From positions 12,920,574 through 12,984,573 of the forward strand of contig CM077658.1 in NCBI GenBank assembly GCA_039707465.1: a DNA stretch of 64,000 nt. Direction: 5' to 3'. Origin of the DNA: Rhabdophis nuchalis (taxonomy: Eukaryota > Chordata > Lepidosauria > Squamata > Natricidae). This document shows, in pieces, positions 1 to 12,515 of this stretch. Made by a program: the position numbers and the translations under genes. Below the pieces are notes generated by a model. It had not been told where the DNA came from, ran no database searches, and worked only from the letters and a program-made list of their open reading frames with translations. Each line of letters starts with the position of its first letter. Within the stretch, counting starts at the first letter, position 1.

Positions 1-1154
1 TGGGGGGAAACTATACAAAACAAGAATCGGCTTTTCCAAATTGGTTTGGGATGACAATATGCCCACACTAAAATTGATTTTAAGTTGGTTGCTTCTGTTG
101 ATACCTGAATTAATATTATGGCAATGTCTGAATGAAAAGCATTTTTTTTTAAAAAAAAAAGCTAAATGAATATTTACCAACAAGAACTGGGTAAAAAAAA
201 TGTGGGATCCTCTGAGCATGGCTGTTTTCTTGCAGTTATTTCATTACACAACTAACTACATGAATGTAGAACTGAATGTATTTTGCTCCCTGCTTATATT
301 CAAGTGGCTTCCGTTGTCACTGTGGGATGTTATTTACTGTTTGATTGTTTGTGTGAGGCAGTAGTTCCTTGATTGGTGTGTTTCCACCTTGGGTGTTGTT
401 CTACAATTAAACCTGGCATTTATTGCTGGTGAGGAGGTGTGTTACTCTTTGTTTCCTTTTTAGTTTTCTAATGTTTTGAATGTTGTTTACCTTTATGAAC
501 CTGTTGATGGCTGAACAAAAGGTTTGGAAAGAAGCTGTCCCATAGCAAATACATCACCAGCTCTCTCTATTTGGCTTGTCTGTCTACCTTCCATTCATCC
601 AGCTACCTACCTTACAAGCCTTGTTCACAATGAAGGGACACGAGTAGACAGTTAGATTGCAGCTATCATTATCGGCACACTCTACAGTGTCACAGACAGT
701 GATGGCAGCATAATGTGCGACTTGTTACCAAGTGCCTTGGTGCCCGTGATGGACAATGGCATTATCAGTGATGTGCCAAGTACCATAAAGCTTCCATAGT
801 TCTGCTGCAGACCAGGGAAAATTCCAATTCTGGGGTCAGGAACTTCCTTCCTGTCCTGTAATGCCTCTACCATTTGTCTACCACTATCCTGGCACTGAAT
901 GGCAAGAAATTAATACAAAATTCTTAAATAAAAATTAGGCATTGTTTTATCTATCATTAAACTACTTGCGAGATGTGGCCCCACATTTAGGGGTTACTGT
1001 TGTTAAAAGAAGCTAGGACATTCACAGACTCTTGGGTTGAAACTCATGGCTTCTTCCTCTCACCTTTCTGGATACTTGGCATGGTATTTATTGGCCTCAA
1101 AGTCACCTTGAAGTTGTATCTTTGCATACTGGCCATCTCTGACCTTAGCTCCAG
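1..1154. other. Single-copy AT-rich sequence, no gene recognised
   Basis: No recognisable repeat or exon. A weak protein-like stretch can be read on the minus strand around 664-905. It switches frame in the middle, has no recognised domain and is not called as a gene. Confidence 0.5.
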
Positions 1155-1495
1155 GTAAAGTTGCCCTCACACATGTGTGCTAGTCGTTCACAACTCTAGG
1201 AGGTGGTGCTCATCTCCATTTCAAAGCCAAAGCACTGTCCAAAGACATCTCCGTGGTCATGTGGCCAACATGACTCAACGCCAAAGATGCACGGAACGCT
1301 GTTACCTTCCCACCAAAGATGGTCCCTATTTTCCTACTTGCATTTTTTACATGCTTTCAAACTGCTAGGTTGGCAGAAGCTGGGACAAGTAACGGGAGCT
1401 CACTCCGTTTTGCGGCACTAGAGATTCGAACCACGGAATTGCCGACCTTTCTGATCAACAAGCTCAGCATCTTAGCCACTGATCCACTGAGCCCT
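1155..1495 (-). mobile_element. Sauria-type tRNA-derived SINE, reverse orientation
   Basis: Read on the minus strand, this starts with a tRNA-like head (ctcagtggctaagatgctga type), then a B-box-like TTCGAATC, the body, and a Bov-B-like tail ending near a CTAGTCGTT/AACGACTAG motif. The same layout recurs at 20355, 21721, 24181 and 29062. Such SINEs depend on LINE reverse transcriptase, and the tail suggests Bov-B as partner, which is known biology rather than shown here. Confidence 0.85.
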
Positions 1496-2428
1496 TGACC
1501 TTAGCTCTACCTCAGTCCTTGTAAGGTAGGCTGAATGGCAGACCACAGTTAGTATTCCATTGAAACACTACTTTAGAAGCTCTACCATAATATTTTGTGA
1601 ATGGACAGGTCCACTAGCATCTCTCTCCCATCATCCCTCTTGCAAAAGCTCCTAGAAACTTTTTAATAATTTCCCTTCACCGATATCATATACTGTGCTT
1701 GGGGCTTTCTGTATCAATGAGATTGATGCTTTGCAGACCCCCATTTGCCGGGTTACGATAATGGAAATAACACAAAATTCAGACTAGGCTACCATTGAGA
1801 AATAACTCTGATGAAGCATAACATCTCAGGTGCTGCCCCCAAATTTCATACACTAATGTGAGTTTGGAATAATATGCAAGTTCAAGCCACCACCTTTAAA
1901 AATCTAGTGAAGGAGATTTGAGCACGTATTCAATTCCAGTACTCAGAATAAATGGGTTTCATCAGCTCCTTGCTTGGTTCACGTAGCTATTATGGACAGG
2001 CACAATTTATTTTCATGAAGCACTTTACCCCATAGAAATGACACAGCATAAAGGCCAAGGCTATTCATCTCAACCACTGGTGTCTTCTCTAAACAGTTTC
2101 CTCTAAGGCATCCAGTACTTAGAAACATCCATGCATCTACAGTATAATACAGAAGCTTTTTCTTTAGAACTGCTTGTCATAAGATTATCCCAAAGCAGGC
2201 AGTGTTTCTATTTTGCTTTTAAGACATTGAGATCTGGGAGAGAGCACAATGATTCCCAGAGATGATTCAATGTTTTGTTTGAAGCATTATCTAAGGGGAC
2301 CTTTTCTCTTTCTTTGATGGCTACACATATCCATTGTCGGTTCTATCCACATCTTGTATTTGGAAGGCGGGTTGGGGAATGCAAAAACCTTGTAAAATAT
2401 AAAGCTGAAAGATAGAGGGATCCAATCT
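1496..2428. other. Single-copy sequence, nothing recognised
   Basis: AT-rich DNA with no open frame, splice-flanked exon or repeat that I recognise. Confidence 0.5.
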
Positions 2429-2727
2429 GGGTAGGTCACTGGAACCAGATGTTTGGTCTTCTGAGTTTTTGGACTCATGCTGGAGCCCATCCTCAGGGAA
2501 CTTCTCTCTAGTAAGAGTGTGTGCTTTGGGCTATTCTGTGTGTGTTGTTTATATGGTTGGATGTGGTTTTTTCATTGTTGACGGGGGTGTTGATGGCTGG
2601 CTATCAAGTCATTGGCTGTTGTTTCCTTGTGCTGCCAAGCCCTTGCCCCTGACGATGGGCTCCAGCATGAGTCCAAAAACTTGGGAAGACTAAATATCTG
2701 GTCCCAGTGACCGACCCAGATTGAATC
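2429..2727. repeat. Fold-back (inverted) repeat, unclassified
   Basis: The arms at about 2429-2501 and 2655-2727 are inverted copies of each other (CCAATCTGGGTAGGTCACTG against CAGTGACCGACCCAGATTG), separated by about 150 bp. A diverged piece of one arm appears at 55016-55095, so this is an interspersed family. Without a clear target duplication I cannot assign it to a class. Confidence 0.7.
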
Positions 2728-4511
2728 CTGTAACATTATCCTGGGAAATGTATATTTGCCTTCATTCATGAACTGAAAGATGCCATACGTGGGGAACAGG
2801 GAGCTATATCATCATTAATCGAAAACTGATGTCACAAGAGCAGCAGAGACATACCCTGAATAAATCATCATCATCATCATCATTGTACATCTTAGGAAGG
2901 TACTTGGTTGATACCTGTATCAACCATTAGCACCAGTCAATGACATTTGTGATAAATGTTTAAATGTACTATTGACTGAGTTTTATGTTTAATGAATAAA
3001 AGTATACTAATAATAACAATAACAACAACAATAATAGCAAAAACTTTAAGTTACTGAAGTCAGCAGATGCTACAGCTTCTCCTTAAAGTGGATAAAGCAG
3101 TCCAGTTATTAGCAAATTAACAATAACCCTTAAGTTCTCCAAGAATTCCATTAGGGATGTTAGTCACACGCTTCTCATTGATTTTAATTTAAGTTCCCGA
3201 GAAGTTCAGTAAAGCTGCATCTCCAGTGAATCTTTTTAAATTTAAAACAAAACAATTGGCATTTTATTAAGTCATGGTTTCTAAATCGCATGTCCATCCT
3301 GCTCCTTTTTAACGAGGACTTAGGGACAAGACAAAGTTGCAGAGGAAGAAGAAAAGAAAGGTGAGGAAGAAAGCAAAATCTATAGCTGAGGATCAAGGCT
3401 AACTGCAGTGACTCAAGGTTCATTTCATCTTTGCTACGGGATGATTTATTTTTTTTAAAAAACTACTTTTGTTCAGAAGTAAAAGGGTAATTACAGTAAT
3501 AATGAAATCGAACAAAGAGAAAAGTTGCCTGCTGTCAAAAGATTCCCTTCTTCTATCCAGAATGAACATCAGCCAATTCTCAGTCAATTTATCCTGTGCT
3601 ATTCTAATTGCATTCCCAACGAGCACCTATTCCAGATTAAATCCCATTAAATTCAATGGAACTATTTTTTGATGGCAAAGATGTATGTCAGGATACAGAA
3701 ACCATATCCCCTACACAAGATGCCAAATACCTATCCTCTCCCTTCTTTTGCCTGTGTCTGGACTTCTCTTGGAACATGGCTGTGAAAAATGAATGTCAAT
3801 AAGTCCCATTATTTTGAAGCAGAAAGGACGCATTCTCAACATTGTAGTGCAACCCGTAAAATGTGTTTAACAAAAGTAACCCCCCCCTCAAAAAAAAATA
3901 GAAAGGGGAAAAAATCGAGCTTCTTGCATATTCCCAAACTCACCACACCTAATTTTACATATTATTCTACTCATTTTGTATACATAAAATAAAGCAGATC
4001 TGATTTGCAGCCAGATTGTCAATGTTTATCTGTTAGATATATAGTGTTCTCTACTTTTTCCTCCAGAATAATGGCTTTAATATTATTATTATTATTATTA
4101 TTATTAGAATCAGGCAGGATAAAAATTTAACCAATTGTTATTATTTGCTTATACTATGCATTCCTTATTTCATAAACTGTGTCGGAAAAGCGTCTCTTAC
4201 AATCCATCTCTCTCTTTTTTTTTTCATTCTGATCAAGTGGCCTCTCTTATATTCTAGTACAATACAATTTCCGTCAAATGATTTGGAAATACACTACAGG
4301 TGATACGTTTAGCATCAAAGCCTTGCCAGGCAGATACTGTTCCATTTAAGGATTCATAAATCCTGAGTTGTAATGGTATAACTCAAAGTGTTCAGCTACA
4401 ATGAAATGGACAATGCCATTTGGAATAAGATTTCAATTCTTAAACAATTCCCCAAGAAGAAAAGCAATGATGATCTCGGGGAAGGAACAGACTGTGCCCC
4501 TCCTGTTGTTA
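2728..4511. other. Single-copy AT-rich sequence with short simple repeats
   Basis: Contains (TCA)n at 2866-2887, AAT/AAC-rich sequence at 3007-3040 and (ATT)n at 4078-4107. No gene is supported. Confidence 0.5.
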
Positions 4512-4620
4512 CAGGTAGCCCTTGACTTATGATCACAATTAAGCCCCAAATTTATGTTGCTAGATGAGACATTTGTTATGTTAGAGTTGCCCCATTTTGC
4601 GACATTTTTTGCTACAATTC
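4512..4620 (+). mobile_element. Tigger-like DNA transposon end (family T2), truncated
   Basis: Begins CAGGTAGCCCTTGACTTATG directly after a TA dinucleotide, the expected target site of Tc1/mariner-Tigger elements. The same terminal sequence occurs at 50537 and, in variant form, at 29707/30066 and 49521. The copy stops at 4620 where the LTR-like element begins. Confidence 0.65.
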
Positions 4621-5230
4621 TGATGGCAGAATGCCATCGCTCTGCTAAACGACGAATCCCCTTTTATTCATACATTGTGAATTCTGCTCATTTACTTCCA
4701 GCAAAGCCTTTCAAGGGAAGATTTACAATAACAAACCTTATCTGGCTTGGAGAGCTGCCAGGCTAATATCTGCAAAACTTGGCAAGCCTCCGGAGAGTCA
4801 CAATCACAAACCAATTAAGCAAACTAATTATCTCCTGCAAATTCCACTTCCCTTTTGCTCCTCTTTTATTTCCTCTGGGAGGGGCCATTCGTCATCCACC
4901 TGTGGCCTTACTGCCAAGTTAACCCTTGTTCCTTTACTGTTCCCTTCATCTGGCAACTCTGCACAAGTGCACGCTGGGAACAGGTTCCAACTGTTTGTCT
5001 GCTCACTGATGTCTGACTCTGAAGGCAGCTGATAACTGTCATATGGCCCTGGCCCCCTCTCTGCCTCTGACACAGAGCCCTCATCAGAGCCTTCCCCAGA
5101 CTCCAGGACTGGCCCATGTTCTTCCCCAACTTCCCCACTGTCTGAATCTGCTGCCCATTCCACTGGCCACTGGTGGGCCACACCACCACCTGACTTGTCA
5201 CCTTCTAAGTGATGGATAGGAATTACATCA
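4621..5230 (-). mobile_element. LTR-like element, candidate solo LTR
   Basis: It interrupts or truncates the Tigger-like copy. The ends read TGATG...CATCA, compatible with TG...CA LTR termini, and the minus strand carries an AATAAA signal near one end (around 4666-4671). Positions 5181-4828 on the minus strand are open for 117 residues rich in Glu, Ser and Asp, with no recognised domain. I found no matching target duplication, so LTR identity is a guess; it could be another dispersed repeat. Confidence 0.35.
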
Positions 5231-6466
5231 GGTAGCTTTCTGTTCCATCAATGCTTCGCAATATTGACTATTTAAGACTAAATAATGCCTTAATCTCATT
5301 GCAACTCTCAACCTACTTAAAAGATCATACAATAGTGAACTTTTCTCCACTTGATCTTTGAATGACATGCTAAAGGCCATAGTTCCAAAAGGAGAAGAAT
5401 CTATAGTTTATGTTAAATACGATGTGCTTATTTATCACATGTTAATAACATGAGGATGGGGTTCTTGAACACTGCAACAAGTGGTTGGAGAGGAGTTAAA
5501 TGTACTGTAGACATGTATTCTTCGGCTGTTTAATCCGACAAGATAGTTTCATTGTTTATTTGTGTGCTATGCTGGTCTGTGTCCATTATAAAGATTGACT
5601 GATTGATTGATTACTTGTGAGAATTGCAGAGGAACATACAATTGGGCTGCAGAAGTTCAGGGTCTGTTTTCTGTCCCATAATGGCCCTTTCTTACAAGCA
5701 TAGCATTTGAAAGGAAATAGTTTGAATAGAATTAGTAGGAAAGTATTATATATATACTGTAATAAGGAACTTTTATCTCTTTAATTTAAATTGTGCACGT
5801 GCTTAATTCAAGGATTTAAATCTGCTGCATTTAATGATTAATTCATATCAACTCTTTAATATCCACAAAAATTTTTAAACCAAAGGAGCAGCTCATATAC
5901 AAACATTTCCTTTTAAGCCACCTATTAGTTTCTCTTGTTCCTCATTTTCTCATCCAGCTTCTAAAAGAAACACTTTGATCGCCAACAAGATAATGAAGCA
6001 GTGCCGAACTGCAGGTATTCCATTTCCTCGCCTTAAAAGTTCTTTTAATACAATTATTTCATTGTAACCACAACTGGATCAAAACTAAAAACTCCAGCTC
6101 ACATGCTCAGCAAGGTTCTTGCTCATTTTCCCAGTAGCCGTAAAACATTTTGTGTTTCCTTGGGACAAAATAAAATAATAAAATAGGCTGAATAAAGCGT
6201 CTTGACCATGAAGCATTGGGGATAATTGGCTTTCAAGCTGTCGTCCTGCTCATTTTACACAAAGCACCTTGTTCACATAGTGCTCTGACATGCTCCTCTA
6301 CAAAGTTGGGGTCCAGTTCAAGGGATGATGAAAGTCTCAGACATCAGTCAACTGTTTGGAAAAACCACGAAAGGACAAACTTTTCGAGTACTTTTCTCAA
6401 CTTAACCCATCATTTTCATTATTCTTATTTTTAGCCACTTTAGAATTTTAAGCGCTGCTATCAAAA
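5231..6466. other. Single-copy AT-rich sequence
   Basis: No exon, RNA gene or transposon recognised; only a short (GATT)n run near 5607. Confidence 0.5.
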
Positions 6467-6468
6467 TA

Positions 6469-7037
6469 CAGTGGTACCTCGGTTCACGAACTTAATTCGT
6501 GAACTGACTCTGTTCGCGATCCGAATTGGTTGTGAAGCGAGGCACAATTTCCCATAGGGTTCAATGTAAATCCGGTTAATCCGTTCTGACCTTGTTTTTT
6601 GGTCGTGATTCTTGAACTGACTCTGTTCGCGAACAGAATTGGTCGTGAACAGAGGCACAGTTTCCTATAGGGTTCAATGTAAATCCGGTTAATCCGTTCT
6701 GACCTTGTTTTTTGGTCGTGATTCTTGAACTGACTCTGTTCGCGAACAGAATACGTTCGTAGATAAAATGTCCGCGGCTCCGGTTCGTGAAGCGAAACGG
6801 GGTTCGTGAATCCGAGCATTTTTACGAACTTTTCTGTTCGTGAAGCGAGGCGGAGTTCGTGAAGCGAGGCGGAGTTCGTGAAGCGAGACGGAGTTCGTGA
6901 AGCGGAGCATTTTTTACGAACTTTTCCGTTCGTGAACCGAAACGGTGTTCATGAACCGGAGCACATTTTTTGGAAAATTTCTGTTCGTAAACCGAATTGG
7001 TCGTGAACAGAGGCGTTCGTGAACCGAGGTACCACTG
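6469..7037. mobile_element. Tigger-type DNA transposon (family T1), non-autonomous, complete ends
   Basis: Terminal inverted repeats are perfect over about 23 bp (left starts CAGTGGTACCTCGGTTCACG, right is its reverse complement) and the copy is flanked by TA on both sides (6467-6468 and 7038-7039), as for Tc1/mariner-Tigger elements. The interior encodes no transposase. It holds two tandem copies of a 113-bp unit (6501-6726) and a run of short GTTCGTGAAGCGAGGCGGA repeats (6836-6905), so it is an expanded, mobilised-in-trans derivative. Confidence 0.8.
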
Positions 7038-7329
7038 TAGCTGCAGTCGGAAAAGTTTTCTACTGAAAAAGATCTGCAGGGTAAGGGTGTCCAGTAGCCT
7101 TGTCAGAAATTGTCTTGTTAAAGTCTCCAGCCAACCGGGCAATTAGATAGATGATGTTTCCAGTAGAATGAGAAATTCTCCAAACCCTTTTCCACATAAT
7201 TTCTCAGGACAAAGCTGCTTCCATTGGTAACATCGTTATTAATAAGCAAACTTATCGAAAGAGCTGCTTCATTATGTCTTCTCTTGGATCGAATAGAAGA
7301 CGCCAGAGAAGCTTCAGATTGCTGGATAT

Positions 7330-7566
7330 GAGCCACAGTGGCGCAGTGGTTAGAGTGCAGCACTGCAGGCTGCTTTTGCTGCCTGCCGGCTGCCTGCAAT
7401 TTGGCAGTTCAAATCTCACCCAGGCTCATGGCTGACTCAGCCTTCCATCCTTCCGAGGTGGGTAAAATGAGGACCCAGATTGTTGGGGGCAAGAAGCTGA
7501 CTCTGTAAATCACTTAGAGAGTGCTGTAAAGCACTGTAAAGCGGTATATAAGTCTAAATGCTATTG
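7330..7566 (+). mobile_element. tRNA-derived SINE, family S2
   Basis: The head GTGGCGCAGTGGTTAGAGTG resembles a tRNA A box and GGCAGTTCAAATCTC resembles a B box. The body follows (TCAGCCTTCCATCCTTC, GACCCAGATTGTTGGGGGCA), ending with a CTATTGC-type tail. Other copies are at 27101, 39151, 40434 and 43303. The head is too diverged to be a functional tRNA gene. Confidence 0.8.
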
Positions 7567-8254
7567 CCATGTGATTATATAACGAACTACAATACATTCA
7601 AGGCATTGTCCATAAATCTATAATCACCCCAAAGTCAATTTTGCAAACTTTTTTTTTCATTCCTGTCAATCCTGAGTACCAAGTATAATCAGGGAACACC
7701 ATAAACTACTCGGTGCTCCCTCCAGATCAACATAGGGCTGCCAAATAGTCATTGGTCACTGTTCTTTTCCCTGGGCTACAGTAACAAGAAAATCTCTGTG
7801 TCATTGTACTACATAGAGGGCAAAATAAATTACTAATCTCCTGTGTTCTGAAGACATAATAGGTGTGGTTGGCTGTTTTCCAAAACCATCTGAGCTATTA
7901 ATATAAGAGGGCAGCTTCCTAGCCATCATTTTTTCCTTTGCTGAAATGCTAAGCTAGCGATGGATACAGCCATGATAGCATATTTTTCTGGCTGGAATTT
8001 TCTCAGCAGCTTCCCATCTCATCTGCGATATGCTATACATATATATATATATATGTTTGGAAGGAAGAATAGAGGCCCATTTAAGAACATAGGCAAAAAG
8101 CAAACTTAAGTAGGAGTTTGATTCAGCCATGTGTAAAAGCTGAACAAATTGGTAGGGATGACTGTGAAATTGAATAGATGGTAACCGAAAGAATAAGAGT
8201 TAGGTTTCCTAATTAGGCTGGCACAGTAACCTTATTATTTGTCTGGTAGTAATA
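7567..8254. other. Single-copy sequence
   Basis: No gene recognised; a short (AT)n at 8036-8055. Confidence 0.5.
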
Positions 8255-8620
8255 CAATACAATACAATGGCAGAGTTGGAAGGGACCTGGTAGGTCTTCT
8301 AGTCCAACCCCCTGTGTGGGCAGGAACCTTATACCATTTCAGACAAATGGCTATCTAACATCTTTTTAAAGACTTCCAGGGTTGGGGCATTCACAACTTC
8401 TGGAGGCAAGCTGTTCCAGAGGTTAATTGTTCTGACTGTCAGGAAATTTCTCCTTAGTTCCAAGTTGCTTCTCTCCTTGATTAGTTTCCACCCATTGCTT
8501 CTTGTCCTGCCCTCAGGTGCCTTGGAGAATAGTTTGACTCCCTCTTCTTTGTGGCACCCTCTGAGATATCGGAACACTGCTATCATGTCTTCCCTGGCCC
8601 TTCTCTTCATAAGATCAGGG
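8255..8620 (-). mobile_element. CR1-type LINE, 3' end of reverse transcriptase ORF
   Basis: On the minus strand this encodes about 93 residues typical of the CR1 reverse transcriptase C-terminus (REDMIAVFRYLRGCHKEEGV, then LRRNFLTVRTINLWNSLPPE and FKKMLDSHL), ending in the usual short 3' end (CCTTCCAACTCTGCC on that strand) with an ATTGT-type tail. It is 5'-truncated, as most CR1 copies are. Confidence 0.9.
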
Positions 8621-9309
8621 TCTTCTTTGTATTTTGTCTTTTACTTTTGCAATAATTTTTAAAGCTATTTTTACATCCAGCAGTGACCATGAGCATTTGG
8701 TGGGGATGATTTCATAGTTCTACACTCCTTCTAAATAACAACATATCCCATCGTATCAAGGAATTATGTTCACCTATGGCCTTTGACTCTTACTTAACCA
8801 TCAGCCAGCTCCCTTCTCTATGACTTAATTTCAAAAAGCTAGGTTTTACCCTTAGTCTGAGTTCTCTAACTGGATAAAGTCATTTAACTTCCTTTAATCT
8901 CTTGAAATGAAATAGGAAGCCTCACATTTCAGTCCATTCAGAGCTGTCAGAGCTAGAAGATTAAGTTTAATAAAAGTTGGGTATTTCCCTGCTTCTCGCA
9001 CGATCCAAGGATTACCAAAAGGTTTAGCTGGATTGAAATATCTGGTTGAATGCTCTTGTGAGGCAAATGCCTTGTTCACATGGACCAACTGTGGCACTGT
9101 TGTTTGAATCCTTTGTTGGATTCATTGCTTGAATCCCTTTCTGGTAGAAAGGGTACATTGTGCAGCTTCATTTATACTATCAAGGTTACAAGTCATTTTT
9201 GTTTAATTGGAATGTCCCACTAGAAGAGTGTGAAATAGCTATTTCTGGAACAAGGCAAGGCATGCAGGGTCCCTTATGCAACCACCCAGTTGCTGATTGG
9301 AGATCTCCA
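8621..9309. other. Single-copy sequence
   Basis: Nothing recognised. Confidence 0.45.
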
Positions 9310-9480
9310 GTAAAAGAGAGAATTTCCTAGTTTCTACAGTCAAGAAACTTCTGCCAATGTCTACGGCTGAATTTTCTTCCTTCTTCCTTTAACCCACTAT
9401 TTTAGTCCTACCCTCTGGGGCCTTAGGGATTAAGTTCATTTATTCTTCTGGGTCACAACCCTTCAGATTGTCTTTTTCAG
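9310..9480 (-). mobile_element. Old CR1 fragment
   Basis: Recognisable only by the order of conserved blocks (AATTTCCTAG, TCCTACCCTCTGGGGCCTTA, ACAACCCTTCAGATTGTCTT), which match the reverse complement of an older CR1 subfamily. It is more diverged than the other CR1 copies. Confidence 0.5.
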
Positions 9481-10084
9481 TTATTTAACACAATTACTGA
9501 AGATAAGGCACAAGGATGTGGTGAGTCAGAAATCCGGGCTTCCCCTGTTTTTCAGTGTACAAGCATATTAAGGAAAAAAATGTGCCTAAGGACCAGCTTA
9601 GATTTTTGTAATTACACAGCATATAATGGAATATGTTAGGAAAAGCTTTATCTTGATCACTCAGTGCTAGGCGTTCTTCTGACATCTCCTTGGGCTTAAT
9701 ACCTCTTTAATATTCCCACATAAATAATTCAAATCTTCTTCATTAACCTTCCTGGCAGCTGCCACAGTCGAGATCCTCCAGAGGCTGCAAGAGCGTCTCT
9801 TCCTCAAAAGATGAAAGCATCTGATCTTGAGATTGTTGCAATTTTTCTCTTTCTCAATTTTGTAATTGTTTGCAAATGGAAGTGCTGAGGTGCACCTCTT
9901 TAGCAAAAAGGAATCCCCCCCCCCCCGACTCCCAGGAATACCTAAAGGTATAGCAAGGGTAAGCAAGCTCTTCGCACATTATTTGGACTGCATCATCAAG
10001 AGCCAAGTCGAAGGTGAGAATTACTTCTGACTGCAGATTATGGGATGGCACGGCCATAACTCAACATAGACATCAATGCAAGTA
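9481..10084. other. Single-copy sequence with a C-run
   Basis: No gene; a homopolymeric C run near 9917-9926. Confidence 0.45.
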
Positions 10085-10255
10085 GATAAATAGGTACCAC
10101 TTCAGTGGGGAAAGTAACAGAGCTCCATGACATCATGCTGGCCACATGACCACAGAAATGTCTTCAGAAAGGCACTGACTAAATGGCCTTGAAACAGAGA
10201 TGAGCCTTCTCTCCTAAAATCAGTAATAATTAGCAGAGTAAAATCGGCAGGCACT
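10085..10255 (+). mobile_element. Sauria-type SINE fragment
   Basis: Shares the body block ATCATGCTGGCCACATGACC and following sequence with the copy at 23276. The tRNA head is missing. Confidence 0.65.
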
Positions 10256-10844
10256 CTACGAAAGGAGGAGACTGGGTAGGGTACAGTCAATTAAAAGTTA
10301 AAAGGCATAGAAGATACATAAAAAATATTGAAAACAACCTTCTGTTGTATCTCAGGAAGAAATGGAAGGAGGAAAATGCTCTTGGAAATTTCTGCTCCAA
10401 TACATTTAAAGCTTGGCTGGAGTGAAAGCTTGCCAAAGTTCAGATTGCACAAAGTGACAAGACAGACAATTCAGCGAATGGTTCCAGACCTGCATCAATC
10501 ATCTGCACTCATCTGCAATTAGCGCACTTCATTAATCACATTTGTCCACAATTATCAGACCCAACCTGAAAACAATGATTAAAAAAGAGAGAGAGAGGGG
10601 AAGATGATGATGGGCATAACAGTATCATAGAGCAGGAAGGACTTCCTTCTTCCCTGCGGAAATGTTTTAATTTGTGAATAGTCTTCTCTGGAACAGCTTT
10701 CTTATTGAGTTTCTATTTAGGCTTTCATTGAAGTTTGGGAAGCTAGGAAGGTGGCAAACTTCTAGATAGTGGTAAATAGTAAAACTGCTAATTGCAACTA
10801 TGGATATTTTATTTGTTTCTTTGTCAAACATGTAGAAGGTTGAA
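10256..10844. other. Single-copy sequence
   Basis: Nothing recognised apart from a short (GA)n at about 10588-10600. Confidence 0.45.
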
Positions 10845-11180
10845 CAGAATAACAGAGTTGGAAGGGGCCTTAGAGATATTTTAATCCAACCCCTGCAAAA
10901 ACAGGGGACCCACAACTATTGGAATAGCCAAGCTATTCAATTGGTTGATTGTCCTCACCGTTAGGAGTTTTCCCTTTAGTTTTAGGTTGATTAATTTCCA
11001 CCTGTTTCTTCTTCTTCCTGCTTTCCTGCTTTGGAGAATAGCACCTGAATAGCACCTCTTCTTCGTAGCAGCCACTCAAATATTGGAGCGCTGCTATCAT
11101 GTCTCCCCTGGTCTTTCTTTTCATTACACTAGACATACCCAGTTCCTGCAATAGTTCTTCATATGTTTTAGCTGTATATA
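10845..11180 (-). mobile_element. CR1-type LINE 3' fragment
   Basis: Minus-strand reading gives CR1 C-terminal blocks (ELGMSSVMKRKTRGDMIAAL, then LLTVRTIN), with indels. The 3' end (CCCTTCCAACTCTGTTATTC on the minus strand) is the standard CR1 terminus. Confidence 0.85.
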
Positions 11181-11460
11181 TGAGCATGGCATAAATTGCA
11201 CAAGGATTGAGGTCTTTTGGTTTGAGCTACTCTAAACCAACATTTCCCAGGTTTCCATTTTTGCTTGTAGCAGCTCATATTTTCTGTAGGATAGATTGCC
11301 TGTCTCAAATATCCACCCACTGTCTATCAGATTTCTTAATTGTTCTTTTTGGCCCTCTTCCAAGATTAAGTCTTAAGCCCGTACTGTAATCAGGATCGTT
11401 GTGAAACTAGTTGAACTTTGAAATGGGGTCCAGAGAGAGAGGGAGGGAGAGGGAGAAGGA

Positions 11461-11532
<72 letters not shown>

Positions 11533-12515
11533 AATCAAATGGAAAGTAATGAAAAATTCAGCTCCAGTAATCACTATATTTGTGTTTCCTTCCCTCTCTG
11601 AACAATGTTTTTAGAGCTGTCTAGTTTGTTCAAGAAAATGATGCTATTTTCTCAAATGGAACACTAATATTAACAATAACCTATGATTTTACCTTTTTTT
11701 AAGCTTCCCCCTGTTTCAGTCCTCCTACCTTCCTGAAAACAAATCCTAGCCACTGAAAATTGTTACCTTATAGCTTTTACTCAAGCCAAGCATTATTGAC
11801 TAAGCTGGATGTATTTAGTCTCCATCTCTCTCTCTCTCTCTCCTCATTTCTTCTAAAATTTAACTGTCACAGATGGATAGGGGGCAAATTTTACATTGGT
11901 GCATGACCAGACTCACCAATGCAGGTCAAAGCCAAGTAATCATTATCTCCTGAGCCTCAAAACAGCATGGTGCAAGTTAGAGGGTGGAAAGAAATGCCTC
12001 AGATGCCCAATTTCTTATTAACGCCTGCCACTGTCACTCATTATAAGAACCAGAATGGCTCTTCTAACTGTATTACGGGAGTACAGAATGTGCCTTGTTC
12101 ACACATTCCCGTCTGAATGAAATCTAATTGTGTTGGGGAAACTGTCTGTGAACTGTTTTAATGAAGAGCTGCAGGACTTCATTTAGTTACACGATCATAT
12201 TTCTTCTGAGGTAGGGAGATTCTTCCAATGCAGGCAATAGTCTCCCTGATTTTCCTCTGATTAAAAGCCAGGCTCTCCCCAATATCCTATTACGGGTTGA
12301 AGATTGATATAATTCCTGATGCGAAGCAGGACAATGTAAAATGAAGGACTTCAGCAGGGGATGGCTTGCCACTTTCAGCCTGCATATTCGCTTCTAAAAG
12401 AAGTGCTCTTCCAAAACTGAATCCTAACGACCTAAAATAAGCTGACAACATGCAAAAACCTGTTTCAATCATTGTTGCCTGTACAGCAGATTAAAAAAAA
12501 AAAATCTCACGTAGG
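11181..12515. other. Single-copy sequence with AAAG microsatellite
   Basis: Apart from the AAAG array listed separately and a (CT)n at about 11826-11842, I recognise no repeat or gene. Confidence 0.5.
11456..11534 (+). repeat. (AAAG)n microsatellite
   Basis: About 19 tandem GAAA units in a purine-rich stretch; it makes a meaningless Lys/Glu open frame. Confidence 0.95.

Noticed and set aside
664..905. Protein-like sequence on the minus strand suggesting a decayed pseudogene
   Set aside because: Plausible peptides appear in two different frames, but no family is recognisable and there is no poly(A) or duplication; evidence is too weak.
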